Positions 33,689-42,189 of a stretch of DNA of 64,000 bases are shown here, in pieces. Under the pieces are notes generated by a model that was not told the DNA's origin, did not search any database, and worked only from the letters and a program-made list of their open reading frames with translations. Numbering within the stretch: the stretch's first letter is position 1; each line of letters begins with the position of its first letter. The position numbers and the translations under genes were made by a program. Source of the DNA: Rhodoligotrophos appendicifer (GTDB lineage: Bacteria; Pseudomonadota; Alphaproteobacteria; Rhizobiales; Im1); contig NZ_VHKL01000006.1 of assembly GCF_007474605.1 (NCBI RefSeq), positions 186,001 to 250,000 of the forward strand. Direction: 5' to 3'.

Positions 33689-34450
33689 ATGGATTTTCAC
33701 GGGCGCGTGGTCGTCGTGACCGGCGGCACTTCGGGCATCGGCGAAGCCTGTGTTCGCGAGTTTCACAAGCTTGGTGCACAGGTCGTCCTGATCGGGCGCG
33801 ACCCGGCCAAGGCGGATGAGATCATTGCCTCGCTTGGCGGGGGAGAGCGTCTCACGGCGATTCTCGGCGATGTTGGTGAGAGTGAATTTTGCGCGGGAGC
33901 GGTCAGCCGCGTCGTCGAGCGCTTCGGGCACGTGGACGTCCTCGTCAACAGTGCCGCGATCATGAGGCGAGGCGATGTCTTCGATCTCACTGACGAAGAC
34001 TGGTCCGAAAGTTTTCGCGTCAATGTCAGCGGCACCTTCTTCATGTGCCGGGAAGCCATTGCCGTCATGAAGCGAAACGGGGGCGGCGCGATCGTGAACG
34101 TGGCCTCCGACTGGGGCTTGGTCGGGGGGAAGGGGCACGTCGCCTATTGCGCGACGAAGGGCGCCGTCATCAACATGACCCGCGCACTTGCACTTGATCA
34201 TGCCCGCGACGGGATCCGCATCAACGCGATTTGTCCTGGCGAAGTCCGGACGCCGATGCTGGCCTCGGGGCTCGAACGGCGCGGTTTCACTCCCGAGACC
34301 GGCTTCGAGGAAATGGGCAAGACGATCCCCATTGGCCGGATCTCGGAGCCCGAGGAGCAGGCCCGTTCGATCCGCTTTCTGGCCTCTGACGATGCGAGCT
34401 ACATGACCGGAGCCATTCTCTCCGTCGACGGGGGCAGCACCACGCATTGA
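33689..34450 (+). CDS. Classical short-chain dehydrogenase/reductase
   Basis: 253 residues from the ATG at 33689 (GGAAGGAC upstream). Cofactor motif VVVTGGTSGIGEA, NNAG-like position VLVNSAAIM, catalytic serine region IVNVASDWGLVGG, active site YCATK and the PG motif NAICPGEVRTPML. All elements of an active classical SDR are present. Arg in GRDPAKAD after beta-2 suggests NADP could bind. Typical reaction is oxidation or reduction of an alcohol or ketone; substrate unknown. Lies 112 bases after the Lrp gene on the same strand. Confidence 0.9.
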   Translation: MDFHGRVVVVTGGTSGIGEACVREFHKLGAQVVLIGRDPAKADEIIASLGGGERLTAILGDVGESEFCAGAVSRVVERFGHVDVLVNSAAIMRRGDVFDLTDEDWSESFRVNVSGTFFMCREAIAVMKRNGGGAIVNVASDWGLVGGKGHVAYCATKGAVINMTRALALDHARDGIRINAICPGEVRTPMLASGLERRGFTPETGFEEMGKTIPIGRISEPEEQARSIRFLASDDASYMTGAILSVDGGSTTH

Positions 34451-34563
34451 TCGAGGTCTTGGCCGCCGCCCGCTGAACCAGCAGCGGACGATCTCCGCCT
34501 GGTCGATCCATGAACGGGCCCGTCACCGGCAGACCAGCGTGGAAGAGTGAAGCCAGACTCCTC

Positions 34564-34569
34564 TTGACG
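34564..34569 (+). promoter_or_regulatory. Probable -35 element of the ars operon
   Basis: TTGACG at 34564-34569 matches the -35 consensus in five of six positions. A GATAAT at 34585-34590 (15-base spacing) is the best -10 candidate and lies inside the inverted repeat at 34578-34601. Transcription would then begin at about the arsR start codon, giving a leaderless message. Confidence 0.5.
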
Positions 34570-34577
34570 TCATCAAT

Positions 34578-34601
34578 ATATGTCGATAATTCTCGACATA
34601 T
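34578..34601. promoter_or_regulatory. ArsR operator, perfect 9-bp inverted repeat overlapping the start codon
   Basis: ATATGTCGA at 34578-34586 is the exact complement of TCGACATAT at 34593-34601, with TAATTC between. The right arm ends in the first two bases of the arsR ATG (34600). The spacing and AT-rich dyad are typical of ArsR/SmtB operators, and it covers the likely -10 region, so bound repressor would block transcription of the whole operon until arsenite is present. Confidence 0.75.
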
Positions 34602-34971
34602 GGAATCGAATGAAGCCATTCTGGCGTTTTCAGCCCTTGCCCAGCCGACCCGTCTCGACGTCTTCCGGCTGCTCATGGAAAACGAACCGCAAGGGCTGCC
34701 GGCCGGCGACATTGCGCGGCAATTGGCGGTGCCCCACAATACCATGTCGACGCATCTGGCGGTGCTGTCGCGCGCCGGCCTGATCGAGGCTGAGCGCCGG
34801 AGCCGGTCGATCGTCTATCGGGCGCAGCTCGACGCTGTCAGAGAGCTTGCCAGTTACCTCGTGAAGGATTGCTGCGGCGGTCGACCGGAGATCTGCGCAC
34901 CGCTGATTGCCGATCTCACGCCCTGTTGCACAGTTTCAACCCCTATCACCGTGGAGGCCGCTCGTGGCTGA
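34600..34971 (+). CDS. arsR: ArsR-family arsenic-responsive repressor
   Basis: 123 residues from the ATG at 34600. Winged-HTH core: FSALAQPTRLDVFRLLMENEPQGLPAGDIARQLAVPHNTMSTHLAVLSRAGLIEAERRSRSIVYR. The C-terminal tail KDCCGGRPEIC and TPCC provide several cysteines; metal binding by C-terminal cysteines is seen in proteobacterial and actinobacterial ArsR variants that lack the alpha-3 CVC motif. First gene of the arsenic operon; autoregulation via the repeat over its own start is expected. Overlaps the arsC start by 8 bases. Confidence 0.92.
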   Translation: MESNEAILAFSALAQPTRLDVFRLLMENEPQGLPAGDIARQLAVPHNTMSTHLAVLSRAGLIEAERRSRSIVYRAQLDAVRELASYLVKDCCGGRPEICAPLIADLTPCCTVSTPITVEAARG

Positions 34972-35491
34972 TCGCATCTACAATGTTCTGTTTCTATGCA
35001 CTGGCAACTCGGCCCGCTCGATCCTGGCCGAGAGTATTCTCAACAAGGACGGCGATGGCCGCTTTCGTGCCTTCTCCGCAGGCAGCCAGCCCAAGGGCGC
35101 GGTGCACCCGATGGCGCTGAAAGTGCTCGAGAGCTTCGACTACCCGACCGAAGGCCTGCGGTCGAAACCCTGGGATGAATTTGCTCTCCCCGGCGCACCA
35201 GCCTTGGATTTCGTGTTCACCGTCTGCGACAACGCCGCCGGCGAGGTCTGCCCGATATGGCCCGGCCAGCCCATGACGGCGCATTGGGGTATCGAGGATC
35301 CGGCCGCCGTCGAGGGCAGTGAGATCGCAAAGAAAGCAGCCTTCGCTGCGGCATTCCGATACCTCAAGAACCGCATCTCCATCTTCGTGGCCTTGCCCAT
35401 CAACAGCCTCGATCGCATGGCGCTGGGGACCAAGCTGCGCGAGATCGGTCAGGCTGAAGGCGCAACCTCACCGCGGCACACCGCGGCGTGA
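34964..35491 (+). CDS. arsC: Thioredoxin-coupled (low-molecular-weight phosphatase fold) arsenate reductase
   Basis: 175 residues from a GTG at 34964 with GGAGG upstream. The P-loop LCTGNSARS (CX5R) near residue 10 is the arsenate-binding and first catalytic cysteine site, and TVCDNAAGEVCP near residue 85 gives the two relay cysteines. Reduces arsenate to arsenite in the cytoplasm using thioredoxin. The C-terminal ~30 residues are longer than in S. aureus ArsC, as in many rhizobial versions. Followed at once by the remnant of a second, unrelated type of arsC. Confidence 0.88.
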   Translation: MADRIYNVLFLCTGNSARSILAESILNKDGDGRFRAFSAGSQPKGAVHPMALKVLESFDYPTEGLRSKPWDEFALPGAPALDFVFTVCDNAAGEVCPIWPGQPMTAHWGIEDPAAVEGSEIAKKAAFAAAFRYLKNRISIFVALPINSLDRMALGTKLREIGQAEGATSPRHTAA

Positions 35492-35499
35492 GGTCCAGC

Positions 35500-35576
35500 A
35501 TGGACGTGGTCATCTATCACAATCCGACGGCGAGCCTCTGATCGACGAGCACGGCCGCCGGGTTCCGGCCACCTGA
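35500..35576 (+). pseudogene. arsC: Internally deleted glutaredoxin-type arsC remnant
   Basis: An ATG at 35500 begins MDVVIYHNP, the usual N-terminus of glutaredoxin-linked ArsC. Nine codons in, at about 35524-35528, the sequence jumps in another frame to GAC GGC GAG..., encoding DGEPLIDEHGRRVPAT and a stop at 35574-35576, which matches that family's C-terminal end. So about 345 bases of a normal ~420-base gene are missing, including the catalytic CxxS site (HNP is normally followed by a Cys). Read in the first frame it gives only 13 residues. The remnant keeps its place between arsC and ACR3, showing the ancestral operon carried two arsenate reductases. Confidence 0.78.
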
Positions 35577-35586
35577 GGGAAGAGTC

Positions 35587-36642
35587 ATGTCGACGTTTGA
35601 ACGCTATCTGACCCTCTGGGTCGCCCTCTGCATCGTCGCGGGGATCGCCCTCGGGCATATGATGCCCGGCGCCTTCCAGCTGGTCGGGGCGGCCGAGATC
35701 GCCAAGGTCAACCTGCCGGTCGCGGTCCTGATCTGGCTGATGGTCATCCCGATGCTGCTCAAGATCGACTTCGCCGCCCTTGGCGAGGTTGGCCGCCATT
35801 GGCGCGGCATTGGCGTCACCCTCTTCGTCAACTGGGCAATCAAGCCATTCTCCATGGCGCTCCTCGGCTGGCTCTTCATCGGCTGGCTGTTCCGGCCCTA
35901 TCTGCCGGCGGATCAGATCGACAGCTATATTGCCGGCCTTATCATCCTGGCCGCAGCGCCTTGTACGGCCATGGTCTTCGTCTGGTCGAATCTGACCAAG
36001 GGCGAGCCGCACTTCACCTTGAGCCAGGTTGCGCTCAATGACGCCATCATGGTGGTGGCCTTCGCGCCCATCGTCGGATTGCTGCTCGGTCTCTCGGCCA
36101 TCACCGTGCCGTGGGGCACGCTGGTTCTGTCGGTGGTGCTCTACATTGTCATCCCGGTGATCATTGCGCAGCTGCTCCGGCGCAGGCTGCTGACCACGGG
36201 AGGACACGCGGCCCTGGACAGGCTGCTGACCCGGCTCTCCCCCGTATCGCTCATCGCGCTGCTCGCGACACTGGTGCTACTGTTCGGCTTCCAAGGTGAA
36301 CAGATCATCGCTCAACCGATGATCATCGCCCTTCTCGCCGTCCCGATCCTCATCCAGGTCTATTTCAATTCAGGCCTCGCCTATCTCCTCAATCGCATGG
36401 CCGGCGAGCAGCATTGCGTCGCGGGACCTTCGGCTCTCATCGGGGCATCGAACTTCTTCGAGCTGGCCGTCGCCGCCGCCATCAGCCTCTTCGGTTTTCA
36501 TTCCGGCGCAGCCCTCGCCACCGTGGTGGGTGTCCTCATCGAAGTGCCGGTCATGCTCAGCGTCGTCTGGATCGTGAACCGGTCCAAGGGCTGGTACGAG
36601 CGGGGCGAGAAGGTGGCAACACCCGTCGAGGTCCATCGCTGA
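35587..36642 (+). CDS. arsB: ACR3-type arsenite efflux permease
   Basis: 351 residues, about ten hydrophobic helices. Characteristic ACR3 segments: [78 protein letters not shown] (with the essential cysteine in APCTAMVF) and the C-terminal [24 protein letters not shown]. Extrudes arsenite using the proton gradient. The symbol arsB is often used for ACR3 genes although the protein is not the ArsB family; acr3 is equally apt. GGAAGAG ribosome site upstream; ends TGATG with arsH. Confidence 0.93.
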   Translation: MSTFERYLTLWVALCIVAGIALGHMMPGAFQLVGAAEIAKVNLPVAVLIWLMVIPMLLKIDFAALGEVGRHWRGIGVTLFVNWAIKPFSMALLGWLFIGWLFRPYLPADQIDSYIAGLIILAAAPCTAMVFVWSNLTKGEPHFTLSQVALNDAIMVVAFAPIVGLLLGLSAITVPWGTLVLSVVLYIVIPVIIAQLLRRRLLTTGGHAALDRLLTRLSPVSLIALLATLVLLFGFQGEQIIAQPMIIALLAVPILIQVYFNSGLAYLLNRMAGEQHCVAGPSALIGASNFFELAVAAAISLFGFHSGAALATVVGVLIEVPVMLSVVWIVNRSKGWYERGEKVATPVEVHR

Positions 36643-37352
36643 TGCGCGATGACCTGCCGAATAGTGATGCCCACTGTCTCCAGGTGCCGAGCATCGGCAG
36701 GCTGCGCCCGAACATCTCGAGCCATCCTCCTCGCATCCTGCTGCTCTATGGTTCGCTGCGGGAGCGCTCCTACAGCCGCTTTCTGACGCTTGAGGCCGCA
36801 CGACTGCTGCGGCACTTCGGAGCCGAGACCCGAATTTTCGATCCCCGCGGTCTGCCGCTGCCGGACGGTGCCGAAATCGATCATCCCCGGGTGAAGGAGC
36901 TGCGTGATCTGTCGCTCTGGTCGGAGGGTCAAGTCTGGACCAGCCCCGAGCGCCATGGCGCGATGAGCGCGGTGATGAAGGCGCAGATCGACTGGATCCC
37001 CCTTGCCCTTGGAGCCATTCGGCCGACCCAGGGCAGGACCCTGGCTGTCATGCAGGTTTCGGGAGGCTCCCAGAGCTTCAATGCGGTCAACCAGCTCAGG
37101 GTGCTCGGCCGCTGGATGCGGATGATCACCATCCCCAACCAGTCTTCCGTCGCGAAGGCCTACCAGGAGTTTGACGAGGCGGGCCGCATGAAACCGTCCG
37201 CCTATTATGACCGGGTGGTTGACGTGATGGAGGAGCTGATCAAGTTCACTCTGCTGACCCGCGACGCCTCCTCCTATCTCACGGACCGCTACAGCGAACG
37301 CAAGGAGGCGGCCGAGAAGCTGTCCGCACGAGTGAAGCTCGCAACGATCTGA
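36642..37352 (+). CDS. arsH: ArsH, NADPH-dependent FMN reductase / organoarsenical oxidase
   Basis: 236 residues. The flavodoxin-like signature [25 protein letters not shown] is diagnostic of ArsH, as are [17 protein letters not shown] and [20 protein letters not shown]. ArsH oxidises trivalent methyl- and aromatic arsenicals and reduces quinones or azo dyes in vitro. Starts inside the ACR3 stop codon region (TGATG), last gene of the arsenic operon. Confidence 0.93.
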   Translation: MRDDLPNSDAHCLQVPSIGRLRPNISSHPPRILLLYGSLRERSYSRFLTLEAARLLRHFGAETRIFDPRGLPLPDGAEIDHPRVKELRDLSLWSEGQVWTSPERHGAMSAVMKAQIDWIPLALGAIRPTQGRTLAVMQVSGGSQSFNAVNQLRVLGRWMRMITIPNQSSVAKAYQEFDEAGRMKPSAYYDRVVDVMEELIKFTLLTRDASSYLTDRYSERKEAAEKLSARVKLATI

Positions 37353-37660
37353 CATCCCTCCTCTTCTGCGGATGGTCAAACCCGAATGACCTGCACCCGC
37401 CATTGACGGCGCATCATCGATCCTCCCCCACCTTCAAAGACCAGGCGCCCCTGCGAAGCTGCTCATGGCTCCACGGTTGAACCTGCGAGATCGACCCTCT
37501 ATATTCGCCGGGCGGACCGGGCCCCTCTGACGCCCACCTTCGATTCTCGAAGCGCGTGATGTCGGCCGCATCGGATGATCCGATGCTTGCGAGGCCCGGC
37601 TGACGCCACTCCCAATCTCGGATCCTCCTGTCGCTTAGGTGATTGAGAGGAATGAGGGCG
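37353..37660 (+). other. 308-base leader/intergenic region with consecutive stem-loops before the TerC-family gene
   Basis: No gene is visible. Three potential stem-loops follow one another: GGGCG (37510-37514) with CGCCC (37531-37535); CTTCGA (37538-37543) with TCGAAG (37547-37552); and a perfect 8-bp stem GCATCGGA (37568-37575) with TCCGATGC (37579-37586). They end 75 bases before the TerC start. The first may belong to termination of the arsenic operon. Some TerC genes elsewhere are preceded by manganese-sensing yybP-ykoY RNA, but I do not see its conserved loop sequences here. Confidence 0.5.
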
Positions 37661-38689
37661 ATGGAATTTCTACTCTCCGACTGGTTGGGAACGCCGGTGT
37701 GGTTCTGGCTGTCCTTTCTCGGATTGGTCGTTGCACTGACGGCATTCGATCTCGGGATTCTGCACAAGGAAGACCGGGAAATGGGCATCAGCGAGAGCCT
37801 GAAGCTCTCGGCCTTTTACATTTCAGTGGCGCTGCTGTTTGGCGCATGGGTCTGGCACACTCGAGGCCCTGAGCCCGGCATGCAGTATTTCACAGGCTTC
37901 TTCATCGAAAAGGCGTTATCGATCGACAACGTCTTCGTGATCAGCCTCATCTTCTCCTATTTCGCGATCCCTGCAAAATATCAGTACCGGGCGCTGCTCT
38001 GGGGGATCGTCGCCGTCATCGTCCTGCGGGGGCTGATGATCGCAGGCGGTGCCGCCCTCGTGAATGAAGCCTACTGGGTCCTCTACTTCTTCGCTGCCTT
38101 CCTGGTTTTCACCGGCATCAAGATGTTTTTTGCAGGCGACGAACCGATGGACGTTGCCAACAACCCCGCGGTTCGGTTCATCTCCACCCACATGCGGGTC
38201 ACGCGGGAACTGCATGGGCACCGCTTCTTCGTGCGCACTCCGGATCCGAAAACGGGCAAGATGGTCCGCGCGGCGACGCCTCTCTTCCTGGCGCTGGTGG
38301 TGATTAACCTCGCCGACCTCGTCTTCGCGGTGGACTCTGTGCCTGCCATTTTCGCGATCACGACTGACACGTTTATCGTCTACACCTCCAACATCATGGC
38401 CATCCTGGGCCTCCGGGCTCTCTATTTCGCTCTGGCAGCATTGGTGCATCGGTTCCATTATCTCAAATATGCCTTGGCGGCGGTGTTGGTGTTCATCGGG
38501 GCAAAGATCTTCGTCGCGGACTTCCTCCTCGGTGGCGACAAGTTCCCGCCAGCGATAAGCCTCGGTGTCACCTTCGCCCTGATCGCGGCTGGCATCGGCT
38601 ATTCGCTGTGGAAGACACGCGGCCAGCCGGAGCCGGATTGGCCCACGGGCATGGGGCCCGATGATCCGGCACGGAGCGACCAGCCATGA
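37661..38689 (+). CDS. TerC/Alx-family integral membrane protein
   Basis: 342 residues from the ATG at 37661 (GAGGG upstream; two earlier in-frame starts are 9-18 bases away). Nine or so helices. Diagnostic TerC pieces: VVALTAFDLGILHKEDREMGISESL, FFIEKALSIDNVFVISLIFSYF, KMFFAGDEPMDV and INLADLVFAVDSVPAIFAITTD with conserved acidic residues in the membrane. Family members are linked to tellurite resistance, alkaline pH (Alx) and manganese export. Downstream of the arsenic operon but with its own leader. Overlaps the following small gene (ATGA). Confidence 0.9.
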   Translation: MEFLLSDWLGTPVWFWLSFLGLVVALTAFDLGILHKEDREMGISESLKLSAFYISVALLFGAWVWHTRGPEPGMQYFTGFFIEKALSIDNVFVISLIFSYFAIPAKYQYRALLWGIVAVIVLRGLMIAGGAALVNEAYWVLYFFAAFLVFTGIKMFFAGDEPMDVANNPAVRFISTHMRVTRELHGHRFFVRTPDPKTGKMVRAATPLFLALVVINLADLVFAVDSVPAIFAITTDTFIVYTSNIMAILGLRALYFALAALVHRFHYLKYALAAVLVFIGAKIFVADFLLGGDKFPPAISLGVTFALIAAGIGYSLWKTRGQPEPDWPTGMGPDDPARSDQP

Positions 38690-39050
38690 GAACCCTTCGT
38701 TACGTGACCTTTGCGGTCGCAGTCCTGATTGCTGCCGGAGAAGTCGCGCGATGGTGGGGCAGTCCCCGATTTTTTCCCATGGCGCTCGACGAGGTGCTGT
38801 GGCGGCTGCTTTGGTCGCTGCCGCCGCCGTGTCACCGCGTGCGGGTGCAGCGCCGCTGGTCGCTTCATGGGGGCTCTTCTGCGGCTTTCTGCTGGCCTTG
38901 CTGGTGCCGACACTCGACCACCTCATGAGCGGGCCTCCCAAGGAGAGTGCAGGCTTCTACGCGGCTGTCCTTGCGGCCATGTTAGCCCTCGGGCTCTGGG
39001 CGCTAAGCCGGTCGCTCGCGCTCATCCAGAAGCGCCCGCCCGACCCCTGA
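38686..39050 (+). pseudogene. Small membrane protein gene broken by a one-base frameshift
   Basis: Starts with an ATG overlapping the TerC stop. The first frame reads MRTLRYVTFAVAVLIAAGEVARWWG and PRFFPMALDEVL, then turns into low-complexity sequence with cysteines and ends at 38928. From about 38798 the frame one base over continues sensibly as AAALVAAAAV, APLVASWGLFCGFLLALLVP and FYAAVLAAMLALGLWALSRS, ending at 39050. Restoring one G in GAGGTGCTG-TGGCGG joins them into a ~121-residue protein with three membrane helices. Either a real mutation or a sequencing error. Confidence 0.6.
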
Positions 39051-39109
39051 TGCGGCGAGCATGCGCTTGGCAAAGCATCCTCGTTCGTGAGCCGATCCGA
39101 GGCGTCTGT

Positions 39110-39766
39110 CTAGGGACCCTCACTGGCATGGCCGACCGCGGCATGGCCGCGGCGCTTCAGGAATGACCGGGTCACCCATGCCAGTCCGTACTCATATCCG
39201 GCAGCACCCAAATTGGCGCCGGCGAGAAAGATCATCGCATCGTTCGCTGTAACCGTATCGCTGACGATGGCCACGCCGAACGCAGCGCCGTAGAAGAACG
39301 CTTCTTTGACGATCTCCATGAGGATGTAGCCCGCACTGGCGGCAAGCCTCCGCACTCGTCCGCTTGCGGACGCATATTTGTTGAGGTCATAGGCTGCCTT
39401 GGAGAGAGCGCTGGTGCTGGTCCCCGTTGTCTCGAGCAGTTGCCAGTTCGCTTTGAGGTTGACCCTCAAGCCGGCCCCCCAGACGAGATAAGTGCTGGCC
39501 AGGAACAGGACGACGAGGATGTGATCGAGACCGTGCAACAGTTCTGAACCAACGAGCAGGACACCGACCACCGTTGCGGCGGCATCCAATGCGTAGGTCG
39601 AGGCCGCGGTCGCGGCCAGCGTGATCGCCCACCTCTGAGTGAGGGTGCTGCCGTTGCCCCACTGGCGGATCGGCTTGGGCGTCGGCGCCGGCCGCAGATC
39701 AACCGTGGACGTCCTGCAGAAAACGATCAGACGGCATGTCCGCGCGAACGCCCTGAAGGGTGACAT
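39110..39766 (-). CDS. Predicted membrane protein of unknown function
   Basis: 218 residues from the ATG at 39766 (GGGGGTCAAGG upstream); a longer frame to 39934 adds an implausible basic leader. Hydrophobic stretches at WAITLAATAASTYALDAAATVVGVLLVG, HILVVLFLASTYLVWGAG, GYILMEIVKEAFFYGAAFGVAIV and AMIFLAGANLGAAGYEYGLAWV suggest four helices, and some show the pattern of DUF2061-like small transporters, though I cannot confirm this. No partner genes; convergent with the frameshifted gene and divergent from phospholipase D. Confidence 0.55.
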   Translation of the reverse strand: MSPFRAFARTCRLIVFCRTSTVDLRPAPTPKPIRQWGNGSTLTQRWAITLAATAASTYALDAAATVVGVLLVGSELLHGLDHILVVLFLASTYLVWGAGLRVNLKANWQLLETTGTSTSALSKAAYDLNKYASASGRVRRLAASAGYILMEIVKEAFFYGAAFGVAIVSDTVTANDAMIFLAGANLGAAGYEYGLAWVTRSFLKRRGHAAVGHASEGP

Positions 39767-40038
39767 CCTTGACCCCCTGTGCTCAAAAAGCTTTCGGGAG
39801 GCAAAGCTCTCACCCTTTGCGGGCTCCGTAAGTGGCTTTCCCCACAAGTTCGACGGCTTGCGCAGAGAATTTAGTGATGGAGTGCGCCTTGTTGCTGGCC
39901 GGGAAGACCGCCACATGCGCACTGACGCGGCCACTCCTCATTCCGGAAAAGCGTGGCCCGCGTCACACCCTCAGTTGGTCGGGTGAACCACCGGGGGCCG
40001 GTTCCTTTTTTGCTTCGTTGCAGGGTGCGAAGACCCAT

Positions 40039-41478
40039 ATGCCGCTATTATCGCCAGGTCGTAACTGTTTGCGGGTCGAGACAGCCCGTCGCTTTGCCAT
40101 CATAATTGACGCGGCCGATTATTTTCGCGCCGTCAAGCGCACGATGCTGGACGCTCGGCACTGCATCTATCTGATCGGCTGGGACTTCGACACGCGGATC
40201 AAATTCGAGCCCGCGGGCGCCAGCTTGGAGGGCCCGAACACCCTGGGGTCTTTCCTCAAATGGATCGGCAAGACGCGGCCCCATCTCTCCGTCCGGATTC
40301 TGAAATGGGACCTGGGCGCTTTGAAATCGCTTGGCCGCGGTACGATGCCCTTTCACCTTTTGAACTTCATGACCTCGCCAAATGTGAATTTCAAATTGGA
40401 TGGGGCCCATCCTCCGGGAGCAGCCCATCATCAGAAGCTGGTCGTCATCGATGATTCCGTAGCCTTTTGTGGCGGCATCGACATCACCGGCCTCCGCTGG
40501 GACACCCGCAAGCACCTCGATGACGATCCCTGCCGGATCAAGCCGGATGGCCATTCCTATGGACCCTGGCACGACGCGACGACGGCAATTGAAGGCCCCG
40601 CCGCAAGAGCGCTGGGTGAGCTTGCCCGTGAGCGTTGGCATCGTGCCACGGGTGACAAGCTCCTGCCCCCGGAGCCGTGGGATGGATTGTGGCCTTCGGA
40701 TCTGAAACCGTCCCTCACCCATGTCGATGTCGCCATCGCTCGCACCTTGGGAGCCGATGGAGAACAGCAGGAGGTCCGGGAAATTGAGACATTGTACTTG
40801 GATGCGATTGCCAGTGCAAAAACAGCGATCTATTGCGAGAGTCAGTACTTTGCCTCTCGACGAGTATCGGAAGCAATAATCAAGCGTCTCAGTGAAGAAC
40901 AAGGACCGGAGATTGTTGTCATAAACCCGCTTTCTGCAGACGGCTTCCTCGAATCAGCCGTCATGGATACCGCACGAGCTCGATTACTATCTCTTGTGCA
41001 AAGATCGGATCCATACAGACGATTCCGGATTTACACGCCCGTCTCCGAACGAGGCAGTCCGATCTATGTCCACGCGAAGATCATGATCATCGATGACTGG
41101 CTCTTACGTGTCGGATCCTCGAACTTGAACAATCGATCCATGGGACTGGATTCCGAATGCGACCTCGCCATTGAGGCGGTCGAAGGCGCTCCGAACGAAA
41201 GCGAGGTCAGGGCGATGATCCGCGACTTGAGGGACGATCTCCTGAGCGAGCATCTGGGGATTGCGCTGAACCAATTACAGACCCGCTCGGATCGATCGCT
41301 CATCGCCGTCATCGAGGAGCTCAGAGGCGAGGGAAAGACCCTCGTGCCCTATGTTCCCGATGAACCAAATGCAGTGGAGGAGGCGCTTTCCGAAAGCGAT
41401 CTTCTGGACCCTGAACGCCCCCCGAGTTTGTGGCGAAGTCTCATCCGGGGCGTCCTCCCTTCGCGCCATCTGCGTTAG
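40039..41478 (+). CDS. Phospholipase D-family protein (two HKD motifs)
   Basis: 479 residues from the ATG at 40039. Two catalytic HxKxxxxD motifs: HHQKLVVIDDSVAFCGGIDITGLRWD near residue 133 and HAKIMIIDDWLLRVGSSNLNNRSMG near residue 345. IYLIGWDFDTRI at the N-terminus is typical of rhizobial and other bacterial PLDs related to cardiolipin synthase. Hydrolyses or transfers phosphatidyl groups, probably at the membrane surface; no signal peptide is seen. Base composition is somewhat lower in GC between 40780 and 41200 than in neighbours. A CGGCTG/CAGCCG hairpin follows the stop. Confidence 0.9.
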   Translation: MPLLSPGRNCLRVETARRFAIIIDAADYFRAVKRTMLDARHCIYLIGWDFDTRIKFEPAGASLEGPNTLGSFLKWIGKTRPHLSVRILKWDLGALKSLGRGTMPFHLLNFMTSPNVNFKLDGAHPPGAAHHQKLVVIDDSVAFCGGIDITGLRWDTRKHLDDDPCRIKPDGHSYGPWHDATTAIEGPAARALGELARERWHRATGDKLLPPEPWDGLWPSDLKPSLTHVDVAIARTLGADGEQQEVREIETLYLDAIASAKTAIYCESQYFASRRVSEAIIKRLSEEQGPEIVVINPLSADGFLESAVMDTARARLLSLVQRSDPYRRFRIYTPVSERGSPIYVHAKIMIIDDWLLRVGSSNLNNRSMGLDSECDLAIEAVEGAPNESEVRAMIRDLRDDLLSEHLGIALNQLQTRSDRSLIAVIEELRGEGKTLVPYVPDEPNAVEEALSESDLLDPERPPSLWRSLIRGVLPSRHLR

Positions 41479-41805
41479 CGGCTGCGGCTGCAGAACAGCC
41501 GATGAGCGCTCCACGAAACCACGGCCGCCGCAGGGCCTTGGACGAACCCCGTGGCGGCATAGGCACCGCCCTCTGCTCCGTCGAAGAATGCTGACATCAG
41601 AGCTCCATCACCCGAGAGATCCTTATTTCGGAACTGAAGGGTCGCTGTGCAGTTCCTGATGCCTGAGCGCTTGGTGAGGCGAAATGATATCGGATGTGCA
41701 TCTCACCTTCCTGGCCAGGACAACGATACAACCTCTGAACGCTGTACGACGCCAGCGATTTGAACCCACCGCGGAGTGACTGCGGCGGAGCGCGAAGGAG
41801 CCCCC
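41479..41805. other. 327-base intergenic region after phospholipase D
   Basis: Begins with a hairpin CGGCTG (41485-41490) CAGAA CAGCCG (41496-41501) that may end the phospholipase D transcript. An AGCGCTTGGT at 41666-41675 resembles the TetR operator found at 46039, 54944 and 57848 but matches poorly outside the core. No gene recognised. Confidence 0.45.
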
Positions 41806-42084
41806 ATGACCGCCGAAACTCGAGACCTTTACTGCAGCTCCAGCGGCGATCGCTGGGTCCTGGTGAGAGACGGCGACCTACGGGTGTTCGTCCGGCACGA
41901 GGCCAACGAGCCCTCCGGCGGGAAAGTGACCGATATGGACATCGGTCAGTTCCTCACCACGGGAGGCACTGGTCCCGAGACCCGGGAACTGCTGAGGCTC
42001 ATTGGGAGCCTGGTTGAGCGGAATGAGGAAACAACGCCGGAATTCATTGCGACGACCGATCTGAATGCGAGCAATGACGGATGA
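41806..42084 (+). CDS. Small conserved-type hypothetical protein
   Basis: 92 residues from the ATG at 41806 with AAGGAG 6 bases upstream. Reads TRDLYCSSSGDRWVLVRD, then FVRHEANEPSGGKVTDMDIGQFLTTGGTGPETRELLRLIGSLV. I recognise this as the pattern of a short hypothetical protein common in Bradyrhizobium and relatives, with no assigned function. No membrane helix; soluble. Confidence 0.7.
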   Translation: MTAETRDLYCSSSGDRWVLVRDGDLRVFVRHEANEPSGGKVTDMDIGQFLTTGGTGPETRELLRLIGSLVERNEETTPEFIATTDLNASNDG

Positions 42085-42189
42085 CAGCGGCATCCGTCGC
42101 GTCTCAGGCTCTCTCGAAAACAACACTGTGAACAAGAAGTGTGGAACGGAAATTGCTCTCCTCTGGTTTCTGGATCGGAGGAGATGATC

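Noticed and set aside
34565-34572. TGACGTCA in the arsR promoter as a relative of the palindrome at 11696-11719
   Set aside because: Only the 8-bp core is shared, and it coincides with the -35 element, so chance is the simpler reading.
37353-37660. A yybP-ykoY manganese riboswitch before the TerC gene
   Set aside because: The stems are there, but the conserved loop sequences (GGGGAGTAG-type and its partner loop) are not seen, so I only list a structured leader.
41666-41675. AGCGCTTGGT as a fourth TetR operator
   Set aside because: Only the right half matches; the left part (CCTG) differs and it lies about 130 bases before a small unrelated gene.
41755-41775. GATTTGAACCC, resembling a tRNA T-arm read on the opposite strand
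   Set aside because: The flanking bases do not pair into a 5-bp T-stem and no acceptor, D or anticodon arm can be built around it.
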